This document shows, piece after piece, positions 27,101 through 39,100 of a stretch of 64,000 bases of DNA. Under the pieces are notes generated by a model. The model was not told the DNA's origin and ran no database searches. It saw nothing but the letters and a program-made list of their open reading frames with translations. Within the stretch, counting starts at the first letter, position 1. Each line of letters starts with the position of its first letter. The position numbers and the translations under genes were made by a program. The stretch is from Meandrina meandrites (Eukaryota; Cnidaria; Anthozoa; Scleractinia; Meandrinidae): NCBI GenBank assembly GCA_963693305.1, contig OY855905.1, forward strand, positions 29,656,937-29,720,936, in the 5' to 3' direction.

Positions 27101-30100
27101 CCAGTATACATAATTAGTTTTTAATATTACTATTGACAAGCCTGCTTGATACTATCAATATCATTCTTTGCTGCTATTTTGATTTTAAAGATCTTGATTT
27201 TTTTTCCCAACAGGACATCATTGCAATCAGCTGCTCATGGTGCAAATCTGCTGTAAGTGGATTTCTTTCAATATTTATTTAGAGTTACAGTATAGCTATT
27301 TTTGAACTTTTGTCATTTTAAAATTTTGTTTTGAAAAACTTGTGATTTGTTTTAAGTTACATTAAATTAACAGCAAATTGATTCTTTTTTTTTTCAGTAT
27401 CACAACAAAGTGGAGTGTTTCAAGATGCATAAAATAGATGAAATGTGTGACTTAGGAGCTCATGCAAACCTCATAGTTCCACCGTCATGGGTGGTTAAAC
27501 TTCCAAAAAGAGTAAGGAATTTTTCTACATTTGCTTAGTCGTTTTATTTGTTCCTCACATACTTAATTTTTTTTTTGGTGAAATGATGTGAATTGAATAA
27601 TAGTTTTTTACGTTATTTCTATCTACACTGTATATCCGTCCATCCTTCCATCCTTACATCATCAACCAAGCAACCACCAGCTCTTACAACTGTTTTACAT
27701 TACATTTACATTTACATTACACCTTAAAATTATTTAAATGAGTCAGGGGGTTTATTTAGGGCTCTAAAAGGGTTCCTTCTGGCTGTCCAGGACAAGTAGA
27801 TTTTCCTTCCAGCAAGTAACGTTTCATTCTCACTAAAAAAATTGTCTGTCCACTAATTAAGTCATAAAAAAGACAATAAGGCAAGCATGCAAGTTACATG
27901 TACTGTCCAGGGCAAACAAAATTTGAGAACTGAGAGCTGTCATTATAGGTATACTGATTTGTATTCTCGAGCTTTTTGTTTAAGGTGGAATGGTTCATTT
28001 CTGTCATGCTGAATTGCTATAAATACCGTAAAGTTCCGTGTATAAGCCGCACCCATAGATAAGCCGCACCCCCGATTTGGAAGCTCAAATTTCGAAAAAA
28101 AAATGAACACAATAAAGTTTGAAATTTCTTTTATAAGTTCTATTTGTATACAAACAAGGGCAAACAAGCACGATTTCAAAACACTGTACATGGCGGTTGT
28201 GGCAAACTTTTATACAAACAAAGTCTTTAAATGGCGAAATTTCACTTATCATACCTTCTGTTTGTATTCACCATATCTTATCTGTTGATACCACTTTTTC
28301 AAGATTATCACTTCAAAACACTCCATGGAGTTGAAATTCCGACAAATTCGTACGCGTTTGAAACAAAACGAACGAATGCTTAGCGGCCAAGCTTTCAAAC
28401 ATGGAGAGGAGTCTGGGTCTCGGCAAAACAGCAAAATGGATGAATTTACTTTCGATTTGGCTGTTCGGGGATACCATGTTTATCAAGATATTTGGAAACC
28501 CACAGCAGGGGAAAAACTTCATGCTGAACAGGAGTTTGACAATCTGATGGAAAGTCACGAAAAACAGTGAAATGGTCAGCCATTTGTCTCGCGAGCCACC
28601 ACTCATATAAAAGGCAATGAACAACATCAACATGCTTTTAGTTTGTGTGTATTCAGTGACATCTTAAGATGTTCTAATGAATATTAATTAGGCCTTTAAG
28701 AACTCCAACCACAGATGTTTCCGTAGATAAGCCACACCCCCGATTTTTGACTTAAATTTTGAGGAAAAATGTGCGGCTTATATGGAACTTAACGGTATTA
28801 CAAATCATTTTCTCTAGACAAGAGCTTCATCAATGAAAAGAAACAGCTTTAGAAAGAGACCTCTCAAGAGAAAGTCAACAAAGGTTTGTTTAAAAACATG
28901 CTCTTACACTGTACATGGTGAAACATTTTTACTTTAAGCTGTCAGGAAGATAGCTTGCAGAGCTGTAGATTCTTCTTGCACTATGACAGGAAAAAAGCCA
29001 ATTTGCTATAATGGCAAGTCAATTTGGTTTAAATAAATGAATACAATTGTTTATTACTTAAAAATGATTGATTTGAAGGTACATGCACTTTACATGTAAT
29101 TGTCAATGGCATGATTTATTTTTTACTTTTATGCTAATACTGCCACAAATTTTGAAAATAAATACTATGCATGTAAACTAAACCAAATAAATTAAAATGT
29201 GAATCACCTTACATAGTAATTTAAGCATATAACGCAGAGCTCTTAACAGTTTAGGCTTGGCTAAAAAATTCCACTTGTTCATTATTGCTAATAAACTCTT
29301 GAAACAGAGCGATGGAAGTAGCGACAGTGGTGAAGATGATGAAGTGATCGACATTCAATGGTTTCTTGAGCGCAACACTTTTGCCATTAATGTAAGGTCT
29401 CAAGGGAACATATGAATTAACATTTTTAACATTTGACATTAAATTAACTCAGCCACTGCTTTTGGAAATCATAAGGTTTATAAGTTATAAATAAATGTAA
29501 CTGTAAATGATGTAAAATAACTCTAATTGGCATTAAGCATAATCCTGACTTGTTGTATGCTAGCAATTAAAAAATTTCCTTGATAAACACGAGGAAAAAG
29601 TTGTAAGAGCTCTCAGCTGCCTGATTAACTATAACACTGCTGCCATTTTTGCTATGACCAAGTTACCGTAAGTCAGTTTTAAATCTGTCTTTGTTAACTG
29701 TCAATAATTTTTTTGCTTTCTCTTAATAATAATATATAACAATAATGTTTGTAATTTCGCCTTGCCAACTTGTCCGATCCAGCGCAGGTTTTACCGCTGG
29801 GGAGTTAAGTTTGCCTTTGGTTGCACAATGAAAGTTTCGTCTGTCACACTGATCGCAGAGCTGCAATTCTCCCTTTACGCCATATGCTGTGTGGTTATTG
29901 CGTCTGATTATTATAAGTGTTTAAAGCATCGCTCCCAAGGAACTGCAACATTAATAAAGCTTTAAAGCCAATCGTTAATAAAAGCGTAGTTAATGGAGTG
30001 TGATGCTTGAGGCTGCTGCTGGGTTGTTACTGTTTATGTCTATCCGTGTTATGTAATGCAATGGATCTTTATTCCTTTCTTGTCTCGAAAGAACAATTAT

Positions 30101-33100
30101 ATTATAATTATATAGCCTTTTCCGTATACATTTTGCGACACTCACTCTAGTATTATTATGTATTGCGTTTCGTATGGCTAGTCTTTTACATATTCTATTC
30201 ATGTCTCATTTAAGGTGGCTTACTACAGTTTCTACGAGGCAAGAGCGCGTGCGACGATTCGGCTGCCTGACATCAATATTGCTCGCGCTCGCAAAGCTTT
30301 CACGAGCAACACTAAAAGAAACGAAAACAAGTTTGAGCCCTTTATTCCAAAGATAACAGTTTCAGAAAGTTTGAGAAGGTTTTAGACATGTCATAGGATG
30401 AAAACAATACTACAGATCGGTTGATAAACAACCGACGGAGTTCTAATTCGCTTTTTTCATCGTTCATAATGTGTGGCGTCATACGAGCGCGCGCTCAAAT
30501 AAAAGGGCATGCGCAATTCGATTTTTGTCGGAGGTCGTAAAAACCTGACTTCGGCTCAAAATTTCTCAAAAACCTACCATACAACCCATAATGGAATTTT
30601 CACAATAAATTTTTTGGGGTGAATTGCGTCAACTGCCAAAATTTAAAAAAAATCTGTAACACAGATTTTGAGCTATTTTTAAAATAGGCAAAAAAACACA
30701 TTTTCCTATTTTGCAAAAAATCTGTCTTACAGATTTTTAATTTATCTGATTCAATTTCTAATTTCTGAATCTTTCAGGCAGGGTCATACGGGAAGATTTA
30801 GAGAAAAACGCCATTGAAATTACTAGTGCCCAGTCTCCTCTTAGGCACTCGGATATTCATTTTGGCTGTTTATTAGCATCTATATTGCTCAAATGTAGCA
30901 TGTATTGGCTGTAGGATGCAACAAACAGTAATGAGTGAAAGCTAAAACCTTTCTGGACATTTTACAAAAGAGTTAAAAGCTGGGCTCATTTACCCCCTCA
31001 AAACTGTAGTAAGCCACCTTAAGACTGCATGATACCCTTACTTTCTGTGTACACAATTTACCATTAGGCTTATCCCCGACAGCTGTATGGCTATAAAAAG
31101 TTTAAAATTGAACTTAAGCATCATTCGCTAGGTCTATCGCTTAAGTATCTGTTGGTTAAATAACTTTGTAACTCCCACCCTCCCTCCCTTTGGAGGCTTG
31201 ACGTTCTTTAATTATTGAGTAAACTGGAGTTGACCTCTTGCATTTTGCTATTGGTTTAGTCTTGCAGCAACTTCCCCATACTTCGTTTTCGCTATTTTAG
31301 TGGCACTATTTTTTGCTCTTTTTCACATCTTCTTGTCCAATCCAGCATGTGCTGGCAAAGCCAGCTCATAGTGCTGGGGAGATAAGTAGCACATAAGCAG
31401 CACATTGCTGACCAGAGGTCAGCTCATAGTGCCCTTTAGAGTTAGGCTTCTAGGACATGTAAGCTTTTGGCCTTGCCAACTTGTCCAATCCAGATGAGGG
31501 TTTTACCACTGGGGAGATAAGTTTGGCTCTTGGTCATGCAATGGAAGTTTTGTCAGTGTCACTCCAATTGCGGAGCAGTGATCCCCCTTTACGTCATATA
31601 CTGTGGTTATTTGTTTCAAGCATAACTCGCTGTAGTAACTGTGACATTAAATAGGAAACTTTGCTGACCTGGAGGTGGTTTTCAGGGAGGTTTTACAGCA
31701 CAAAATGGCAACTTAAAAATGTGTTGTATGAAAATTGTTTATAAATTAATGTATATTAAATATCTGTTGATGAAATTTTAAAATTGATAGATATATCTTA
31801 ATTTTAAAAAAGCGTTAGATGGTATTTATTGAAAGAGTGTTTGAACTCTTTTGGCACATAGTTTGGTTATTTTAACTGAAATGAAAATTTTATTAGTTTA
31901 ATACTTTATTCAATGTAGTTTAAGTTTAATGTATGGATGGGTGAGTCAAGGTCAATACTCTGCTGTCTTTTTCTTTCTGTTTAGGAGAAGAGACCTTTTG
32001 TGGTAAGCACTGTTTGATTATTTTTATTATTATGAAAATTAAAAGTGAAGTTGTGTTTTACATGAAGTGAATATGTTGTGACTTACATGTAAACTCCTGT
32101 TAAAGTTTTTTTTCGTCTGTAGCAATAGCCACCCATCATAACATTTACGCTATTCAGTTTTCACTGTACATGTTCTGTTTTGGAAGTGAATGTGAAATGC
32201 AGTCTAGCCTTAATTATTATCAGTAATGCTTCTGCACACTGTCAACAATGCTTACAGAGCATGTCTACCAGCCCTGTTGTAATTCAATTTTACCCTTGGT
32301 AAAATCTGGTATTTTACATGTACATTGTTATATTCATCATATATTACCGTATGGCAGAACAACTTTACTTAACACTTATCAGTTGATAAGGGAAGTTTTG
32401 CTACCAAGTTTTACCATTAAAACTTTGCCATTGTCTTGTGTTATTGACGTCATCAGTCCCATGTGCATGATACAGACTGATGACGTCAATAGCATGAGAT
32501 GTTTCCAGTGGAAACTAGCTCTGTCACCCCTGAAGTACATATTGTTAAGTTTTAAAATTGCATTTTTTTTGTATTCATTTTGTTAGATCAAACCTTCTGG
32601 ATCGGCTCAACGCAGGCCTCTTCTTGTTTTTATTAACCCAAAAAGTGGTGGAAACCAGGTTGGTTATTTAATTTTATTCCTTTTAAGTATTAAGAATGAC
32701 ATTTTATGATTAGGCTGCAAAGGCAAGAGTTGTGAATCTTTTGTAAGAATTATGGTCATGAATGTGCATGTTTTAAACCAGTGGTAACATTGTTTTGCAG
32801 AATCTTGTTTTTGTTTTCCAATTACAGGGTACAAAAATTATGCACAAATTTCAGTGGATGCTAAATCCCAGACAGGTGTTTGATCTGTCAAAAGGAGGCC
32901 CCAGATTAGGGTATGTGATTGATTATTCATTGTATTAAGCAATTAAGCTATCCCTTCAGGACTGATGGCTGTTCTGCACTCAATAAATATTTGTTGCTGC
33001 CCAGGACACAAATGCTGCTGTACATCCCGCAAATTAATTCATGGCACAACCAAATTCACTCACTAAACCATCTTGCCCACAGTGGAAACAAGTTAATCAT

Positions 33101-36100
33101 TGCACTGCACAAATAACATACTCATAACTTGCAAAAAAATCTTTTAATTCATTCATGGCACATTAAAGCAACTAAATCTTGATGAATCAATTAGCCAAGT
33201 GGCCTACACTGCCATAGCTTATCCCAGTTTCCGTAGCTTAATTAAGCGACTAGGAGGATTTCTACTCGCCCCTGGATAAGATGCTAGTCCATTGCAGGGT
33301 TACCCCAAGCATTATTTTGCTGGTACCCACTTATACACCTGGGTGGAGAGAGGCACTAAGGGAGTAAAGTGTTTTGCCTAAGAACACAACACAGTGACCC
33401 CAGCCAGGGCTTGAACTGGGGCCATTTGATCTGGAGTCCAGTGCGCTAACCATTAGCCCATGCGCCTCCAACAAATCTCGTGGAAGTATGTCATAATTAA
33501 GTTTAAAAATTTGTTTGAAATTTTTAAGTGTAGAAAAAGATTAAAACCTGGGTGTCCAGTTCTGTGACAAGGTTTTAAAATGTTTCTGTGTAAAGACACA
33601 TACACTTCAAGTAAGACTGGTTGTTGCTGAATGTGTTTTATTTTCGTTCGCAGTCTGGAATTGTACAGAAAGGTTCCCAATCTTAGAATACTTGCATGTG
33701 GAGGAGATGGAACGGTAAGTTACAGAGTAGACCTAAAATGTTTATTGTACCTTTTGTCAGATGTCAGAAGTCCTTCACGTCCAGCACATCACTTCATTTA
33801 CTTCCATTACAATCAAAACCAAAAAGATATACTCTCAGACTCAAAGGATAGTACAGAATGCAATGGTGTCGATCAACTGACAGTATGATGGTTGTGACAA
33901 TCATCCACATACTCTGCATCCAAGCATTTTTCCACATAAAACAGAAAAAGTCGCCTAATTAAGTAGCGATAAAGGAGCTCCTTACCATTCTCACAAACAT
34001 AAAATCCAGGGAGATTGATTATTTTGAAGCAGTTTTTATCCTAAACATTGACAAAACATGCCACTTGGTTCACACACAGGCACGTGCTCCCATCCTCCTA
34101 CCCCGTACACCAGAATAGTTATTTAATAATTGATATTTATGAATTGACAATTATTATATTTAAGTTTACACTATAGCAGGTTGTTTGTGGTTAATTTATT
34201 TAATATATTTTCAGGTTGGCTGGGTCCTGTCTGAACTTGACAAACAAAAAATTTCACCCCCACCCCCTGTGGCTGTACTTCCACTGGGAACAGGAAATGA
34301 CATGTCAAGAGTTCTCAACTGGGGAGGGGTAGGTGGATCTATTTGATATAACATTTACCATACAAACTTTCACAAGTGAGAACTGGAATGTGTTTTTGGA
34401 AACATTGGAGAGGCAAATGTTTGCGGTGGTGGTGGCAGCATGAATTACCCATTACTCCCTCTTTATAGAATAGTATCTCATGTTTCACTAAGTGCTTACA
34501 ATGTAAATTTTGATATATTAGTGATAGAAAGGTGCTGTTTTACAGTCCAGGTTCTAACTTTCTTTAATAATAATTTATGGCCTTTACAGTGGTGAAATTC
34601 ACCCTCAAAAAATACTTCAAAATCATAAAAAATTCACGGCCATAACTTTCATTCAATGTAGTCATACAGCATGTGTGTGCACTGTGACACAAACGTCTTG
34701 AAATGCCCCTTCCTAATTTTCACATTTTTATAACATGTTAGAAAAGCACTTTGACAGAGAGAACTGTTATACAAAGCTTCACAGTGCTGCTACAAGCAGT
34801 TGGGCCAATGTAGATCCTTTGTGAAGTTATCAGTAAGGAGTTAAGACCTTATGAAGATGAAAATGTTTATTTCTCTGCCTTATTTTGCAGGGCTACACTG
34901 ATGAACCATTGTCTAGAATCCTGACACACATTCACGAGGGAAGTGTTGTCCAGCTTGACAGGTTAGTGGGGCTTAATTAGGTAAATTCAAAATATGAATG
35001 TTCTGGCCATTCTTTTAATAAATGCTGTTTGTCTTAATCAGGTGGAATCTAGAAGTGTCACCAAATGATGCTGGTGAAATTGACTCTGCTGATGAAGCAG
35101 TTCAAAAGGTGCTTGTATATCACTCGAATTTAGGAGTCAGTAATTATCACTGGTTATGTACTTTTTCTGAAGCTACTGATTTTGTACAGGTAGAGTTACA
35201 TTACAGTAAGAGCTTTTGTTGTGAACATTTAATTACCTGGCTGTTAAATTGAGGAAGTGGCAAATACATTGTAGAGAATCAAACTGAAACTACATGCTTA
35301 AATTGCTAGATTTGCAAAGGTTGTAACTCACCCTGTATAAGAACACTATCATTACCCACCCACCCCACCCTCCCCCCCCCCCCCCCCCCCCGCCAGATAT
35401 CCCCCAGTCTCCAACCCCCCCAGAACAAGAAACAAACAGCATGCTTTAACTTCATGATGTTTATATTATTTTGTAACTGCCTGGTACAGTTTAAATGTCT
35501 TGTTCCCTTTTGCATGTGTGTGTACATGTAGGCCTTGAATAGAATCAAGATTCAGCATTGTTTTCTTCAATTCATTTTGCTTTTGTGTATACATGTGGTC
35601 AGTTGCATGCACAGTGGAAAAATCTAACCAAGAATATGTTTTGATTGCAGCTCCCACAGAATGTCATGAACAACTATTTCAGTCTCGGATTTGATGCTGA
35701 AGTCTGTTTAGAATTTCATGAATCAAGAGGTGTGTTTTCACTTGATGCACTTCTTTAATTTGTTGAATCAACACTCATCCACACTTTCATAGACCATGAC
35801 ATCATAAAATGTTCTAAACTCAAGTGGAAACACCTGTAGGAGCCAAATGGGAATTGGAATTAAATTTTGTCTTATAATTTATGGTCCATGTCCATGTTGG
35901 CTGATGTTTTCACAATTTGCTGGATTCTGTTTCTTGGGAAAAGTCGTTAGTTCAATTTCAAAAGTTTCCCGATATTTGCCTCATGCTGCATTTACAGGTT
36001 TTGTTATTTTATGTCGTATATTCTTAGTTATCGACCATAACTTTTGACCAATAAGTGTGCAGGAATTCTCTTAGTTATTGCATCAACATTGCTGTTATGT

Positions 36101-39100
36101 CTCTTGTGTAACACAGAGTTTAAGTGCTATATCTGTTTATATGAAGGCCTGTTTTTAAAATATGCTAGAATCTGCCCATATTTGAAGGTTTACTTGTCAT
36201 AAAGTACATGTTTCCGGTACCTTAATATATGTTTTAAATGTTGTGTTTATCTCTTTTTTTCATGTTCATTGCAGAGGCCAATCCAGATAAATTCAACAGT
36301 AGAATAAAAAATTTAGTATTTTATGGAAAGGTGAGAGTCTTTTATTGGCGGTTATCTTTATAAGAACTTGTGTGTAGAATGAAAAACTATTATGACGAAT
36401 ATCACGTGTACGTATGTGATTTGGTAAATGTTACCCCTTAAAGTGACACTGCCACCAATTTTAAGGATAACTTTGAAATGCTGAAAGACATACTTATCAC
36501 AGGAGACCCAAAAATACTGGTTCAATTTCGCTTAAAACTACCCAACCAGTTCTCTGAGACTATAATTATGTGTGTTTGGTTGAGGATCACCAGGATGCGA
36601 ATGGCTGCAACTTGAAAACATCAGGCTGAATTTTGCAAGTTTTTCCTTTTGTTTTTGGAAAAATCACCGTAACTGACTATTGTTTGTTCTTCCATTGGGA
36701 AAATCAATAGATTTCCTTCTCTTGACTTTCTGGGAGTATTCTGTGTATGTGAAAAAGCAGTTCATTTCATGCTTAGCACATTTTGACCCCAAAACGTACA
36801 AATCCCAGTGACAGTGCCCCTTTAAATAATGTACTGTATTGAGGAAATTAAACAGTAACTGGGTTATCTCAGTTAGACGTTGATAAATAAAATGCTGTAG
36901 TTGTATTGTACTCATTGTAGCGTATGTCTCAAAAAACTAAAGTTGGCCAATTACGATTTTATTCACTCAGTGTTACAAAGGTGAAGAACATGTGACTGAC
37001 ATGTCGACAATCATTTTATTTTGCAGGCCAGCAGTGCAACTTTCCTTCAAAAAAAAGCGCGATATTTTTACAGATTTACGTCCATAGAGGTATGATATGC
37101 TCATGATATCACATATTCAGGGGTAAGGTGCTTGTCTTTAATCGATTGCATTTTGAGTTCCTTAAATTAAGTTTATAAAATGTGGTTTATCAAGGGTAGC
37201 ACTGATAAACCAGTGGCGCTCTGTCGATAACATAAAACATTTTGCTAGAGTCTCTTATTGTGGTATAAAGTAGTTCCCCACCCCAGAAACAAACAAGTAA
37301 ACAGACAAGTATTTGTTTTCTTGCAGTGTGATGGAGTTGATCTCACTGAAAAACTTCAAGAAGCCAAACCCTTGTGCCTTTTATTTGTGAATATTCCCTC
37401 GTAAGTTGAAGAATGTGTTGTTGTGTTGCGTAATTGAATCAGTTAATCTACCATGATGTTGGAGTTGTCTCCACGTTTTTTCCCTACATCTTTGCATTGC
37501 CCTTCATCTTATCAACATTTTTTTTGTCTCCCAGGTATAGTGCTGGAACATCCCCTTGGGGTCATCCCGGTAAAGATAATGTAAGTACATATGCCTTGTG
37601 ACTTAAAGACAGGAATGCAATCCACCAGAAATTATTTGAAACTATTTGACCAAAAGTCATTATTTTTATTAGTCTTTGCCTTAGAAAGCAGGCTCTTCTT
37701 TGTCACGTGCTTACTCTATTTTGAACCAACAAGTTTGACACTGAATTTGGCAGCAGCGATTTATTGTGTCTCTCTGGTAGCCTGCAATGCAGGTGTTTTG
37801 TTTTCCATGGGTGAGCAATGGAGACGAGAGAACGAGGCCGGGTAGGAGGCAGTGAGCGGGAGTATTTTCCTTCCCTCCCCTCCCTCCTCACTCTTCATTC
37901 ACTCCTTAGGACGCTTTTTTCCTCTCTCCCCAAGCCTCTCCGAGCTCATCAAAGATGACGCTTGTCCATTCAAAATGTGCTTGCTCGCTAAATACCCCTG
38001 CATGCAGTCATTTTTAGGGGAGATCGGATTGCACTCCTCCTCTGCGGAGGGAGTGCAATCCGGCCACCAGAGACAGCCTGCAATGTACAGGTATTTAGCG
38101 AGCAAGCACATTTTGAACGGGCAAATGTCATCTTTGATAAGCTTGTCTCTGGCTATTGTGTGTGCTAGGTAGGCTCAGGTTAGCTGAGGTAATGTGGTGT
38201 CTCAGGCGTGATTTTAATGCCATTTTCTTGGTGGCTGAATGGCGCAACTTTGTGGACTTGTAAAATCGTCAATTTTAGCCCAGTAGCTTCAATTGTCAGA
38301 ATCTTATCTTTTAAAACAATAAACTTTCAAAGTAGACAAAAACAAATTTTGCTTCATATTGTTGGGCTGTTTCTGTTGTGCTCATTGATTATTGTTCTCC
38401 CAGGATTTTCAGCCTCAAAGACTAGACGATGGCTACCTGGAGGTGATAGGCCTCACTTCAGCCACGCTGGTAAGTCAGTCTTGATCAGGGCTTTAAGTGA
38501 TCGCAACAATATGAACGGCGGATCAGTATGGGTATTTACATGGCTCGGCATTGTACACCCATACAGATCAGACGCGAATATTACATCGGACTTGGGGATT
38601 GAGTATGTAATGTTTGTTGTTTTCAAGCTTTAACACAGTAAATGGAATTTATTTATCAGTCCCATTCTGTATCAAAATACCTGTTCTGCATAAAAATAAC
38701 AATGCCCAGCCTGCAATGTAGACATTTTTGATGGGCTAGCACTGGATAATAGAGGGTGGACAGGAGAGAACGAGGTCCATCCTTCCTTTTCAACCGGTCA
38801 ACCTCTCCCTTGGGGATATTTTTGACTCGTTCCGGCCCTCTGCGCCAGTAAGACACTACCTCGCTAGAACCTCTATTTTCATTCGCCCGCTGTAAACACT
38901 ACCTCTATTGTTATTCAGGGATAGGGGCATTGTTATGACCTGCTATCTATTGTTTGAAGAACCAATGAAGTAACTCGTTCCGAGAGGTAGTGGGTGACCC
39001 CTCTGCGCGCCTACTAATTCATTCAAGGTGGAAGTCGTAATCTGCGGTTAAGTCAGCACTCGCGCCCAATAAATACGCCTGCACTACAGGCTACTAACTG

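Noticed and set aside
37591..38633. Frames of 84, 106 and 141 codons across DGK introns 24 and 25
   Set aside because: They overlap a foldback repeat, intron sequence and exon 25 in a frame other than the kinase's; the kinase frame explains the coding part.
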